Shown: positions 7,163 through 15,262, numbered from the stretch's first letter. The stretch is DNA of 16,601 bases from DAONLM01 sp035406685 (GCA_035406685.1 DAONLM010000044.1:1-16601); one strand, 5' to 3'. The notes: a model not told the origin generated them from the sequence alone. Numbers and translations: made by a program.

Positions 7163-8161
7163 ATGAAAAAATTTATTTTAATAGGCATTATTCTAAATTT
7201 TATATATTTATCTTATACTCAAACTCAGATAAATGTTGGTAGGGTTGCAAAAGTAGGTAGTGAGATAATATTAAAAAGTGATGTATTAAAAAGAGCTAAA
7301 CTTTATAACATAAGCTATGAAGAGGCTCTTAAAGAATTGGTTGAGGATGCCCTTCTTTATATTGGAGCAAAGATATCTGTTACAGAACCTACTGAAGAGG
7401 AGGTTTTGAATCAGATCAGGGATGATAAGGCTTATTATGCAAGTAGAGTAAACAAGGATGTTAGTGCTGTAAGTGATGATGAATTCTTAAAGGCTATTCT
7501 TATAAATAACCTATCTATGAAAACATATAAGGAATATGTAAAACGACAATTGTGGATATCTAAATTCTTGAGTTATGCTATTGAAAATGAAAAATTAAAA
7601 AAATATACCCCATCAAAAGAGGAGATAGAAAAATTAAAAAAGCAAAGACCAGATCTATTTGAGGAGAGAGAAGGGGTAATTATATCAATGATATACTTTT
7701 CTTTTTATGATAATAATGGCAAACTTCTTGAAGAAAAAGAGAGAGAAGCACAAAAAAAGAGAGCAGAAAAGTGTCTTGCACTTCTTAATAAAGGGCTTAA
7801 TTTTGAAGATGCTGTAACAGAGTATTCAAATGATCTAATATCAAAAAATTCTACTCCAAAAGGGCGAGCTGGCTTTATAGCCTTTGATGATCCGAGGGTA
7901 AAAAACAGTCTTACAGAAGAGATATTATTAGCCTTTAAGTCTGCAAGTATTGGTTTAATAGATAAAATTTTTACTACAAATAATGGCTTATATATTTTTA
8001 AGATAGATAGTAAAGTATTACCCAAGAAATTATCAGAAGAAGAGGCAAATTATAAGGCTGAATCAATTCTTATAAGTGAGTATAATACAAATATAAAAGA
8101 GAGTGTTAGAAAGAATCTAATAGAAGAATTAAAACAGAAAATAGAAATTATTTATTATTAA
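7163..8161 (+). CDS. SurA-like periplasmic chaperone with parvulin-type domain
   Basis: This is a predicted outer-membrane-protein folding factor. The 332-residue protein has a signal peptide (about 1-19, ending SYTQTQ) and then the SurA N-terminal pattern VGRVAKVGSEIILKSDVLKRAKL with the following YEEALKELVEDALL helix. A helical chaperone region extends to about 165. A single parvulin-like domain (about 170-285) holds FEDAVTEYSNDLIS, KGRAGFIAF and the final strand GLYIFKID. The histidines usual at the start (HILV-type) and end (GYHII) of active parvulins are absent, being VIISMIYFSF and GLYIFKI. It may therefore act as a chaperone rather than a proline isomerase (inference). AGAGGTGG precedes the ATG. 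The pairing with the LptCA region suggests envelope biogenesis. PrsA-type foldase is the alternative name. Confidence 0.82.
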   Translation: MKKFILIGIILNFIYLSYTQTQINVGRVAKVGSEIILKSDVLKRAKLYNISYEEALKELVEDALLYIGAKISVTEPTEEEVLNQIRDDKAYYASRVNKDVSAVSDDEFLKAILINNLSMKTYKEYVKRQLWISKFLSYAIENEKLKKYTPSKEEIEKLKKQRPDLFEEREGVIISMIYFSFYDNNGKLLEEKEREAQKKRAEKCLALLNKGLNFEDAVTEYSNDLISKNSTPKGRAGFIAFDDPRVKNSLTEEILLAFKSASIGLIDKIFTTNNGLYIFKIDSKVLPKKLSEEEANYKAESILISEYNTNIKESVRKNLIEELKQKIEIIYY

Positions 8162-8166
8162 ATTAA

Positions 8167-8213
8167 AAACGGATGGACTCTTTTGGGGAGGGGAATAAGT
8201 TGTCCATCCGTTT
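8167..8213 (+). terminator. 12-bp stem with a purine-rich 23-nt loop after the SurA-like gene
   Basis: AAACGGATGGAC (8167-8178) pairs perfectly with GTCCATCCGTTT (8202-8213), starting 5 nt after the stop codon. TTTATTT follows the core, so it probably terminates pfkB-recO-surA. The loop is unusually long and contains GGGGAGGGG (8185-8193), a strong Shine-Dalgarno-like or G-rich tract with no start codon at the expected distance. A small structured RNA is an alternative. Confidence 0.6.
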
Positions 8214-8215
8214 AT

Positions 8216-8244
8216 TTGACCTGTTCAACAGGTATCTATATATA
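8216..8244 (+). promoter_or_regulatory. Predicted promoter of resB-ccsA
   Basis: TTGACC (8216-8221) and TATATA (8239-8244) are 17 bp apart. Transcription would start near 8250 and leave a 100-nt leader. The leader contains two A/T-rich stems: AAAAAGTCAAA (8263-8273) with TTTGATTTTTT (8281-8291), and GCTATTT (8303-8309) with AAATAGC (8318-8324). The first is followed by T-rich DNA and might attenuate. These leader structures could be chance in DNA this A/T-rich. Confidence 0.45.
8219..8233. promoter_or_regulatory. Perfect 15-nt dyad in the promoter spacer, candidate operator
   Basis: ACCTGTT and AACAGGT are exact inverted halves around a central C. The dyad overlaps the last bases of the -35 box and fills most of the spacer of the predicted resB promoter, the standard place for a repressor or redox/metal regulator. 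It could instead be a second hairpin of the preceding terminator region. No binder is identified. Confidence 0.45.
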
Positions 8245-8349
8245 TTATAACATAAAAATTTTAAAAAGTCAAATTTTTTTTTTGATTTTTTTATATTTTT
8301 ATGCTATTTGTTACTAAAAATAGCGATTTAAATTTAATATAGAGAGAGA

Positions 8350-9288
8350 ATGAAGAATATTTCAGTTTTTCGTGTATTAAAGAATTTTTTTAAATTTTTA
8401 AAGTCAATTAAAACCGGAATTGTTCTACTTATTATTTTAGTAATTTTTAGCACAATTGCTGGAATTATCCCACAGGGTATGGATATAGAATTTTACAAAA
8501 ACAATTATCCAACACTAATATTTTACATTATAATTTTAATACGTTTTAATAATTATTTTGAGTCTCCGGTATTTTTTATAATTTCTACTCTTTTTATAAT
8601 AAATCTTTCTCTATGCTCTATTCCGAGATTTATATTAAATTTAAAAACAAAATTGATAAAGGGATCTGATTTTATTCATATTGGATTATTGGTAATAATT
8701 ATTGGTGGTATTATAAGTATTTTTACAAGAGTAGAGGATTTTAGATGGTTTAAAATAGGTGAGAGGATAGATGTTGGGCAGGGAAAATTTTTAGAAATAG
8801 AAAAAATAGATCTTGAAAAATATGAGAATGGCAAAATAAAGAATTATATAACTCAATTTTATCTTTACGATTCAGAAAATAAAAAAATAAAAGAAATGAT
8901 TTTAAAGGTAAATTATCCTGTATCTATAAATGGGATAAATATATATCAAAATTCTTATAAAATTATTGATATTGTTAGTTTAGCCAGTGATATCGGAATA
9001 AAAAAGATTGTAAATGGTGATTCTATCTCAACAAATTCTGGTAATAAATATACTTTTCTTAAATTTACTGATAGTAAGTTATATTTTAAAGAGAGTGAAA
9101 GAATAATGGAATTCAATATTGGAAATAAAATTGGAGAATATGTAATAGAAAATGCAAAATCAATAGAGATGACTGGTTTAAAATTTGTTAAGGATTATGG
9201 TAATATTTCTATTATAATAGGGATTATACTTATTTTTATTGGATTAATTTTATTTTATATTAAAATAATAGGAGTCACAAGAAAATGA
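8350..9288 (+). CDS. resB: Cytochrome c biogenesis protein ResB/Ccs1
   Basis: This is the membrane partner of CcsA in System II, which moves heme and attaches it to apocytochrome c outside the cytoplasm. It has 312 residues, shorter than many ResB proteins (often 400-550), with the shortening in the extracytoplasmic part. Membrane segments are at about 22-42 (IKTGIVLLIILVIFSTIAGIIPQ), 54-66, 73-93 and 108-127, with a large extracytoplasmic loop (about 128-284) and a final helix at 286-306. SIKTGIVLLIIL, GIIPQG and FIHIGLLVIIIGGIIS with His110 are the family signatures. The ribosome site AGAGAGAG is weak. The stop overlaps ccsA by ATGA, so the two are coupled. No cytochrome c or CXXCH protein is encoded in this window. 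Confidence 0.88.
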   Translation: MKNISVFRVLKNFFKFLKSIKTGIVLLIILVIFSTIAGIIPQGMDIEFYKNNYPTLIFYIIILIRFNNYFESPVFFIISTLFIINLSLCSIPRFILNLKTKLIKGSDFIHIGLLVIIIGGIISIFTRVEDFRWFKIGERIDVGQGKFLEIEKIDLEKYENGKIKNYITQFYLYDSENKKIKEMILKVNYPVSINGINIYQNSYKIIDIVSLASDIGIKKIVNGDSISTNSGNKYTFLKFTDSKLYFKESERIMEFNIGNKIGEYVIENAKSIEMTGLKFVKDYGNISIIIGIILIFIGLILFYIKIIGVTRK

Positions 9289-10067
9289 TATTTATTTTTG
9301 TTTTAATTCTATTTTTACTAACAATACTAATCGAAATAATTAATTTCTTTATTAAATTCAGAATAAGATTTGAAATAGGCACTCTTCTTGGCATTTTTTT
9401 ATTGATTATGTATGAAATAATAATTCGCTCTATTTTAATAAAAACATTGGCAATAACAAATACCTTTGAGGCTCTTATATTTTTTTCTGGAGTTATAACT
9501 TTAATAATTTTATTATATATTTTACTAAATCTTAAAAAGGGAATTCAGAATACTCTTGTTTTTATTACGACAATTGTCGCATTTTCTATCTTTGCTATAT
9601 GTTTATCCCCAATTGCCCCTCAAGAAATAAAGATGCCGCTGCCTGCACTGAAATCTGGCTGGCTTGTTTTACATGTAAGTTTAACATTTATTGGCGAGGC
9701 ATTCTTTGCATTTGCTTTTGCATCTGGTATATACTATTTTTTAATAAAAAATGAGGCTCAAAAAGAGGCACTCGAAAGGATAATCAATAAGTCTATAATA
9801 ATTGGCTATCCTTTATTTACATCTGGTGCTCTTTTATTTGGTGCTATATGGGCATATTATGCCTGGGGAAGATTCTGGGGATGGGATCCAAAAGAGACAT
9901 TTGCTTTAATCACCTGGTTGGTATATACAATATATCTTCATTTAAGACTGGTTAGCAAAACAAGGAAAGAAATAACAGTGATCGTTCAGATAATTGGTTT
10001 TTTACTCGCTCTATTTACATTTTTAGGTGTGAACTTTTTACTGTCGGGTCTTCATAGCTATAGATAA
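9285..10067 (+). CDS. ccsA: Cytochrome c biogenesis protein CcsA/ResC
   Basis: This is the heme-handling subunit of System II cytochrome c maturation. The 260-residue multispanning protein carries the tryptophan-rich WWD signature, here AIWAYYAWGRFWGWDPKET at about 187-205, which binds heme on the outer face. The flanking conserved histidines can be seen: His130 in SGWLVLHV, His219 after the WLVYTIYLHL helix, and His257 in SGLHSYR at the C-terminus. About seven hydrophobic segments occur (for example 1-22, 33-50, 60-82 and 90-108). AGGAG (about 9270) lies ahead of the ATG. It overlaps resB by 4 nt. The gene ends only 3 nt before the end of the convergent lipoprotein gene, with no terminator between. 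Confidence 0.93.
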   Translation: MIFIFVLILFLLTILIEIINFFIKFRIRFEIGTLLGIFLLIMYEIIIRSILIKTLAITNTFEALIFFSGVITLIILLYILLNLKKGIQNTLVFITTIVAFSIFAICLSPIAPQEIKMPLPALKSGWLVLHVSLTFIGEAFFAFAFASGIYYFLIKNEAQKEALERIINKSIIIGYPLFTSGALLFGAIWAYYAWGRFWGWDPKETFALITWLVYTIYLHLRLVSKTRKEITVIVQIIGFLLALFTFLGVNFLLSGLHSYR

Positions 10068-10070
10068 ACT

Positions 10071-12050
10071 CTAATTAGTTTTGCTTATATATTTAAAGAG
10101 GCTAAGAATCCATTCTTTATTGTTGAGATTGTCTATATCATAATCACTAAAATTTATACCACTCAATATAACCACTTTCCCGGATCCGAAATTTGAAATA
10201 ACAGCAGAAGAGTAATCAGAATAATTTTTTATAAAATGACTATCAACTCTTGTGGTTTCATTAAATATAACCAATGGCTCTATATTATACAATTTGTTTA
10301 TTGGTGTTCCAATCTGTGAAAAGAATTCAACTGGATTTCTCATATAGATCTTTTCTATTTTTTGTTCTGATGGATCTAATGGTATTATATTATAAAAGAT
10401 AGGCATAGATGGATTATTCATATAATTTGATTCTAAGTCTTTTATTCTTGATACATTAAATTTATCATCAATTCTGAATCTTATCTGAGAGTAGACAACT
10501 CTTAAAATTTCATTCATAAAGACTATAGTAGAGGCTATATTTTCATGATTATAGGCTGCAACTACTATGATACCTCCATTATAAACGTATTTATTTATGG
10601 CCACAAAGAAAAACATATTCTGATCCATAATTCCTAAAATATTTTCTGGTATTGTGATTAAAATAATATGATATTTTTTAAGATTTTCATAGTCTTCAAA
10701 AAATTTTATTCTCTCTTCTTTACTAACAATAAAATTATTGGATTCTAATAGTTCCTTTAATTTTGACATCTCATTTTTAAAAATATTATTATGTGCTGCA
10801 TCAATTAATACTGATACAGATCTACTTTTTTTATCTATTTCCATATTTGAGTAAAAAGAAAAATTATCTTTATAACAATGAAAAGTTAAAATTTCCTGAT
10901 AATCATTTTCATAGGTATAATCATCAGAATAATAAAAAGTTTCTCTTTTTTTTAGACTTATAGTTTTAGAATTTATTAATCCTTTTTCTGAAGATATAAT
11001 ATCGAGTGTTAAATCTTCTATAGCCTCTTCTCTGATGTTTTCAAGGCAAAAAGTATATTTTATTGTATTTTTCTTTGTTAAAGGACGCTGTTCAATGCTA
11101 TTTATTACACAGAGAGGTTTATTAACGATCCATATTGGTGTTGTAAATGCTATATTTCCATTATTAAATTGCACTTTAACCATATAATATGCAAAAGAAT
11201 TTTTTAATTCTATATTATTGTTATAAATAAACTCATTTCTGTTGATGGTAGAAGTTTTAAAAATAATTTCATTATTGTTAGAAATTATTTCTACTGAGCC
11301 TATTTTTGAATTTGGACTCTTTATGTTTAACGAAAAAGGTAAAATATTAGTGGAAAAAGAATTTATTATTTCGCCTATTTTATAATTAGCAATTTTAAAG
11401 TTAATTATGACATCTTTTTCTAATGAAACATATATCCTTCTTTTTGAAATTGCCTTTTGAATACTTTCTTTATTATTTTTTACAATATACATTCTTAAAT
11501 CACCCGGTATAAACCATTGAGGTCCTATTATTTCTGAAGAGACAGAAGGTCCAAGAATATAGCCTTTATCTAAAAGTTCTATATATTTATTAAAATAATT
11601 TTTAGTTGTTCCATCATATTTTAATGTTATTAAATTTAAAAGAATATTGCACAATTTTTCTCTGTGATAGGGATTGAACAATGTATTATTATTTTTATCA
11701 AAGAAAAATATTGTCTGATTATCAGAGGGATTGTCATAATAATATTTTTCATCCAGTATTGGAACATTATATACTAATTTATCATTTTTTAATTTTTTAG
11801 AAATGTTTTTTATATCATTAGAAAAAGATCTTTTTGAATTTTCTTTATTATGGAGTCCACATAATAAGAAATCTATATTATTAAGATTAAAAATATCTTT
11901 TACTGTATTGTAATCTATAAAGCTATATTCATTATAGTAATCTTCTGATATAGCAATTCCCTTTATAATCTCATCTTTTTGATATTTTGGATCTGTGCAA
12001 GAAGAGAATAAAATTAATATAAGAAAGAATAATAAAATCCTTTTTCTCAT
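10071..12050 (-). CDS. Lipoprotein with degenerate PHP (CehA/McbA-like) domain and GATase-like domain
   Basis: The start chosen is the ATG at 12050 (659 aa), because it opens directly on a lipoprotein signal: MRKR, a hydrophobic run, then FSSC with Cys18. A TTG start at 12158 would bury that signal and has no ribosome site. The mature protein looks like a CehA/McbA-type PHP metallohydrolase whose metal site has decayed. The equivalent of the HxHT motif reads KGIAISED (30-37), 'TDHN' reads CGLHN (64-68), and the late 'DNH' region reads SSEIIGPQW (171-179). The framework is kept: AISKRRIYVSLEKDV (200-214) and AYYMVKVQF with TTPIWIVN (287-310). An Ig-like stretch follows (311-400), then a Rossmann/GATase-like domain (411-530: SVSVLIDAAHN, YHIILITIPEN, GGIIVVAAYNHENI, then GSGKVVILSG). 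Domain names come from motif resemblance. Function is unknown, possibly a binding or scaffold lipoprotein. Confidence 0.7.
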   Translation of the reverse strand: MRKRILLFFLILILFSSCTDPKYQKDEIIKGIAISEDYYNEYSFIDYNTVKDIFNLNNIDFLLCGLHNKENSKRSFSNDIKNISKKLKNDKLVYNVPILDEKYYYDNPSDNQTIFFFDKNNNTLFNPYHREKLCNILLNLITLKYDGTTKNYFNKYIELLDKGYILGPSVSSEIIGPQWFIPGDLRMYIVKNNKESIQKAISKRRIYVSLEKDVIINFKIANYKIGEIINSFSTNILPFSLNIKSPNSKIGSVEIISNNNEIIFKTSTINRNEFIYNNNIELKNSFAYYMVKVQFNNGNIAFTTPIWIVNKPLCVINSIEQRPLTKKNTIKYTFCLENIREEAIEDLTLDIISSEKGLINSKTISLKKRETFYYSDDYTYENDYQEILTFHCYKDNFSFYSNMEIDKKSRSVSVLIDAAHNNIFKNEMSKLKELLESNNFIVSKEERIKFFEDYENLKKYHIILITIPENILGIMDQNMFFFVAINKYVYNGGIIVVAAYNHENIASTIVFMNEILRVVYSQIRFRIDDKFNVSRIKDLESNYMNNPSMPIFYNIIPLDPSEQKIEKIYMRNPVEFFSQIGTPINKLYNIEPLVIFNETTRVDSHFIKNYSDYSSAVISNFGSGKVVILSGINFSDYDIDNLNNKEWILSLFKYISKTN

Positions 12051-12176
12051 ACTCTTTTTTTCGTCATAATATATCTTAAATTTCAGAGTAGTTGGATTTT
12101 TTTTAAAAAAAGGGATGGAGATGGAGGCAAGTTTATTTTTAGATAATGAAAAACTCAAAGTTTTCTTATGTTAATT

Positions 12177-13322
12177 TTATTTATTGATTATACTCGATTG
12201 TTTTATTTTATTATTAGATGTATTTTTATTTGCTAAAATAATTTGTATATCATTCTTTAAATAGTCAAAGAAAGTAATTTTTCTATCATAAAACGAAAAA
12301 TTTTTACTATCTGAATAAAACAACAGCCTTATTTTTTCTATCTCTTTTTCATCTAAAATCCAGCAGGAGAGATTATTTCTTGCACTTAAAATAGAATTAT
12401 ATTTTCCAAATCTTCCATTTAATACAGAAGAATAAAGATTTTCTTCTGGTAAAAAATTATTAGACTTTAAAATGTATATAATTTTTATAAACTCTTCTTC
12501 TGTTAAATCTGTTTCAAAAATTCTTTTAAATGCCCTATATGCAAATATACAATAGAAATAATTTCCTTTTTTACTTATCTCCCATAATTTTGAAATAGCT
12601 TTTTTTATAAAAATTTGTTGCCTTTTACATCTCTCTATATCACCATATACAAAATTTCTATTTCTTATCCACTGGATACCGAGTTTTCCATATAAAAATT
12701 TATCTACTTTTATACCGCCAATTATTGAAAGAAAAGCCTCAAAACTCCTGAAATTATCCACAATTATAACTTTATGAATAGGACTGCCCATTATTATTTC
12801 TATATTATGTTTAAGATTTTCAAGGCCTCCCCAGAAAAGGCTATGGCCTATCTTTTCTGTATATCCTTTATATTCTCCTGTTGAAAATGTTATGAGTGAA
12901 TCGCGTGGTATTGATAATGAAAGAATTTTACCACTTTTTATTATTCTTAAGACAATTATTACATCTGCTCTTGATTTCTCTTTATGAAAATCTTTTTTGT
13001 CAGAACCAATTACAAGAATATTTATCCCTTCGCCCCATTCACTTCCATTAATATCCTTAAGTCTGTCCCTATATCCCAATTTTTCAGCAGTATATGCGAT
13101 ATTTGGATCATATAATCCTTCATTAATATCTAAATAGTTAAATTGAGTATTTATTAATGGAAGTTCTTTATTATCTTCTTCCATCAATTTTAATATTTGA
13201 TCAATTTTTACAACATATTCTACAAATTTATAAATATTTATTGTTATTATGAATATAAAGAATATAAATAAAATTAGAAAAATTATTTTTGTTAATAAAG
13301 AGATTAATTCTTTTTGTGTCAT
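12177..13322 (-). CDS. LytR-CpsA-Psr (LCP) family protein
   Basis: LCP proteins transfer glycopolymers from undecaprenyl carriers to peptidoglycan or, in some bacteria, to other acceptors outside the membrane. The 381-residue protein has a single N-terminal membrane helix (about 12-32), a coil-like stretch, and the LCP core from about 99. The core has INILVIGSDKKD, SRADVIIVLRI (Arg118, Asp120), LSIPRDS (Arg140, Asp141), KIGHSLFWGG and IIGGIKV. It also has RNRNFVYGDIERCKRQQIFI with the catalytic and lipid-phosphate arginines 220, 222, 231 and 234. The end (ILANKNTSNN) may be a shortened LytR_C domain. No Shine-Dalgarno sequence precedes the ATG; the 80 nt upstream are almost pure A/T. It lies between the ABC transporter ATPase and the large lipoprotein on the same strand. 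Confidence 0.82.
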   Translation of the reverse strand: MTQKELISLLTKIIFLILFIFFIFIITINIYKFVEYVVKIDQILKLMEEDNKELPLINTQFNYLDINEGLYDPNIAYTAEKLGYRDRLKDINGSEWGEGINILVIGSDKKDFHKEKSRADVIIVLRIIKSGKILSLSIPRDSLITFSTGEYKGYTEKIGHSLFWGGLENLKHNIEIIMGSPIHKVIIVDNFRSFEAFLSIIGGIKVDKFLYGKLGIQWIRNRNFVYGDIERCKRQQIFIKKAISKLWEISKKGNYFYCIFAYRAFKRIFETDLTEEEFIKIIYILKSNNFLPEENLYSSVLNGRFGKYNSILSARNNLSCWILDEKEIEKIRLLFYSDSKNFSFYDRKITFFDYLKNDIQIILANKNTSNNKIKQSSIINK

Positions 13323-13403
13323 GATATTATTATCGTATTTATATTAAAAATTTTGTAGTTATTTTCTCTTTAATTTAAAATATTCTTATTTTTTAAGACA
13401 ATT

Positions 13404-14162
13404 TTAATAGTAAAAAATAACACTATCCTTATATTCAATCTTTTTTATATCAACATCATATATTTTTCTTAAAATTATAGGATCTAAAAGATCTTTTTTA
13501 TTATGAGTCTCTATCTTTTTATCAAAAATAGTAATTATTTCATCAGAATATTGATATGAAAGATTAATATTGTGAGTTATCATAACAACAGTATATTTAT
13601 GATTTGTTACAAGATCTCTTAAAAGATTGATTATCTCTATTTCATTTTTTATATCTAAAAAACTCGTTGGTTCATCCAGTAATATAACAGAATCAGATTG
13701 ACATAATGCTTTTGCAAGTATAACTTTTTGTTTTTCTCCAGTTGAAAGTTTATTAAATTCTCTTTGTAAAAAATCTTTTAGTTTGCAGAGTTCTATTGCT
13801 TTATCAATTCTATCGATTATTTCTCTATTATTATACAATATAGAAAGATAGGGATATGTCCCTAATTTTAAGATATCGATTACTTTTAATGGTATATTTT
13901 TATCAAAATCCTGTTCAACATAAGAGAGTATTTTGGCTAACTCTTTTGGTTTATATTTGTCTATTTTGATGTTATTTAAAAAGATATCCCCCTTTACTGG
14001 TTTTATTAAATTACATAAAATTTTTAGTAGCGTGGTTTTACCCGAGCCATTTCTTCCAACAATTGTCGTTAATCTTTCTTTTTTTATATTAAAAGTAGAA
14101 TCAGTAAACAAAATATTTTTTTTATCCCAGTAAAAATTTAGATTTTCCACTTTAAACATCAT
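13404..14162 (-). CDS. ABC transporter ATP-binding protein, FhuC/BtuD type
   Basis: This is the cytoplasmic ATPase of an iron-siderophore, heme or vitamin B12-class importer. The 252 residues contain, in order, Walker A GRNGSGKTT (36-44), Q-loop SYVEQD (about 80-85), signature KLSTGEKQK (138-146), Walker B VILLDEPTSFLD (159-170) and the H-loop ITHNIN with His197. The C-terminus (IETHNKKDLLDPIILRKIYDVDIK) matches the regulatory tail of the FepC/FhuC subfamily, which supports an iron/B12-type substrate. The gene starts 2 nt after the permease stop, so they are translated together. The start is two consecutive ATGs (14162 and 14159) and either could be used. An 81-nt A/T-rich gap separates it from the LCP gene. 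Confidence 0.92.
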   Translation of the reverse strand: MMFKVENLNFYWDKKNILFTDSTFNIKKERLTTIVGRNGSGKTTLLKILCNLIKPVKGDIFLNNIKIDKYKPKELAKILSYVEQDFDKNIPLKVIDILKLGTYPYLSILYNNREIIDRIDKAIELCKLKDFLQREFNKLSTGEKQKVILAKALCQSDSVILLDEPTSFLDIKNEIEIINLLRDLVTNHKYTVVMITHNINLSYQYSDEIITIFDKKIETHNKKDLLDPIILRKIYDVDIKKIEYKDSVIFYY

Positions 14163-14164
14163 AG

Positions 14165-15196
14165 TTATATTTTTTCTCTTTTTGTTAGAAAATATATAAA
14201 AAATGGCACCCCTATTATAGAGGTGATTACTCCAATTGGTAACTCTTTTCCATAATCAGAAAATAGGGAAACAAGACTTCTTGCTATATCATCACTTATT
14301 AAAAGTAAAATCCCACCCATTAAAAAACTTGCCATTATTAAAATATTGTGCTTTCTATAAAATATTAATTTTGCTATATTGGGAATCACAAGACCAACAA
14401 ATCCAATTATTCCACAAAAAGAGACAGAAAAGATCGTAATAAACGAGATTAAACCGAGTAAAATAGTTCTTAAAATATTTAATTTTACCCCCATACTTTT
14501 TATCACATCTTCTGAAAAATAAAAAAGATCAAGTTCTTTGTGAAATAATAATAATACAATGAGTATGATTAGTGAAAAGAATATGAATAAAATTATTACA
14601 AGTCGGGATGGAATTATTGAAAATGAGCCAAACATCCATATTATAATGTCATAACTTCTATTTCCAAGAAGTGACAACAGGAGAGTTAAAAGAGCATTAA
14701 AAAAATAGGATATACTTATGCCAATAAAAATTATCGTATATATAGAGATATTCTTTGATAAAGAAAATAGTAATATAATGCTTACACCCAATATTCCACT
14801 TATCAAAGAAAATGGGAAAAAAGGAATTCTTATTTTAAGAAAAAAATCTGAGATAAATATAGCAAGAGCAACTCCAAAAGATGCACTTGCAGAAATTCCT
14901 AAGGTAAATGGCTCTACAAGTGGATTTTTAAATATGGTCTGTAAAATAAGCCCGCATACCGAAAGCATTCCACCAACAAAAATGGCAAGTATTATTCTTG
15001 GAATTCTTAGATTAATTATTATTTTTTGTTCAATTGATTCAGCATTAGGATAAATAAAATAATTTTTTATTTCAATCAATATTTTATCAATAGGTATACT
15101 TTTTGAGCCAATAGCAATTGAAATTAAAGATAAAAAGAGTAATAGAATAAATAAAGAAAGTAATATTAGATATTGAATTTTAATTTTTATACTCAT
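14165..15196 (-). CDS. FecCD-family ABC transporter permease
   Basis: This is the inner-membrane channel of the importer served by the adjacent ATPase. It has 343 residues and about ten hydrophobic segments, the normal size for FecCD/BtuC permeases. Signature stretches are NLRIPRIILAIFVGGMLSVCGLILQ (62-86), IFKNPLVEPFTLGISASASFGVAL (88-111) and GFVGLVIPNIAKLIFYRKHN, the region that contacts the ATPase. The usual PHxxR there reads PNIAK. The end KELPIGVITSIIGVPFFIYFL is also typical. No substrate-binding protein, TonB receptor or second permease lies in the window, so substrate (iron chelate, heme or cobamide) cannot be told. No clear ribosome site precedes the ATG. An imperfect dyad with CATTTAA repeats (15194-15215) straddles the start, and only 66 nt separate it from the EFR1-type gene, so they may be one transcript. 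Confidence 0.92.
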   Translation of the reverse strand: MSIKIKIQYLILLSLFILLLFLSLISIAIGSKSIPIDKILIEIKNYFIYPNAESIEQKIIINLRIPRIILAIFVGGMLSVCGLILQTIFKNPLVEPFTLGISASASFGVALAIFISDFFLKIRIPFFPFSLISGILGVSIILLFSLSKNISIYTIIFIGISISYFFNALLTLLLSLLGNRSYDIIIWMFGSFSIIPSRLVIILFIFFSLIILIVLLLFHKELDLFYFSEDVIKSMGVKLNILRTILLGLISFITIFSVSFCGIIGFVGLVIPNIAKLIFYRKHNILIMASFLMGGILLLISDDIARSLVSLFSDYGKELPIGVITSIIGVPFFIYFLTKREKI

Positions 15197-15262
15197 TTAA
15201 TGGCTAATCATTTAAATTTTTATAAAAAAGTCAATTTATTTAAAAAAATTATAATCAATTTT

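Noticed and set aside
12051..12158. A longer reading of the large lipoprotein gene from a TTG at 12158, adding 36 residues.
   Set aside because: It has no ribosome site, the extra residues look random, and the lipoprotein signal peptide would become internal.
15194..15215. A Fur- or DtxR-type iron box at the FecCD permease start.
   Set aside because: The dyad is imperfect (TTAATGGCTAATCATTTAA) and matches neither consensus convincingly.
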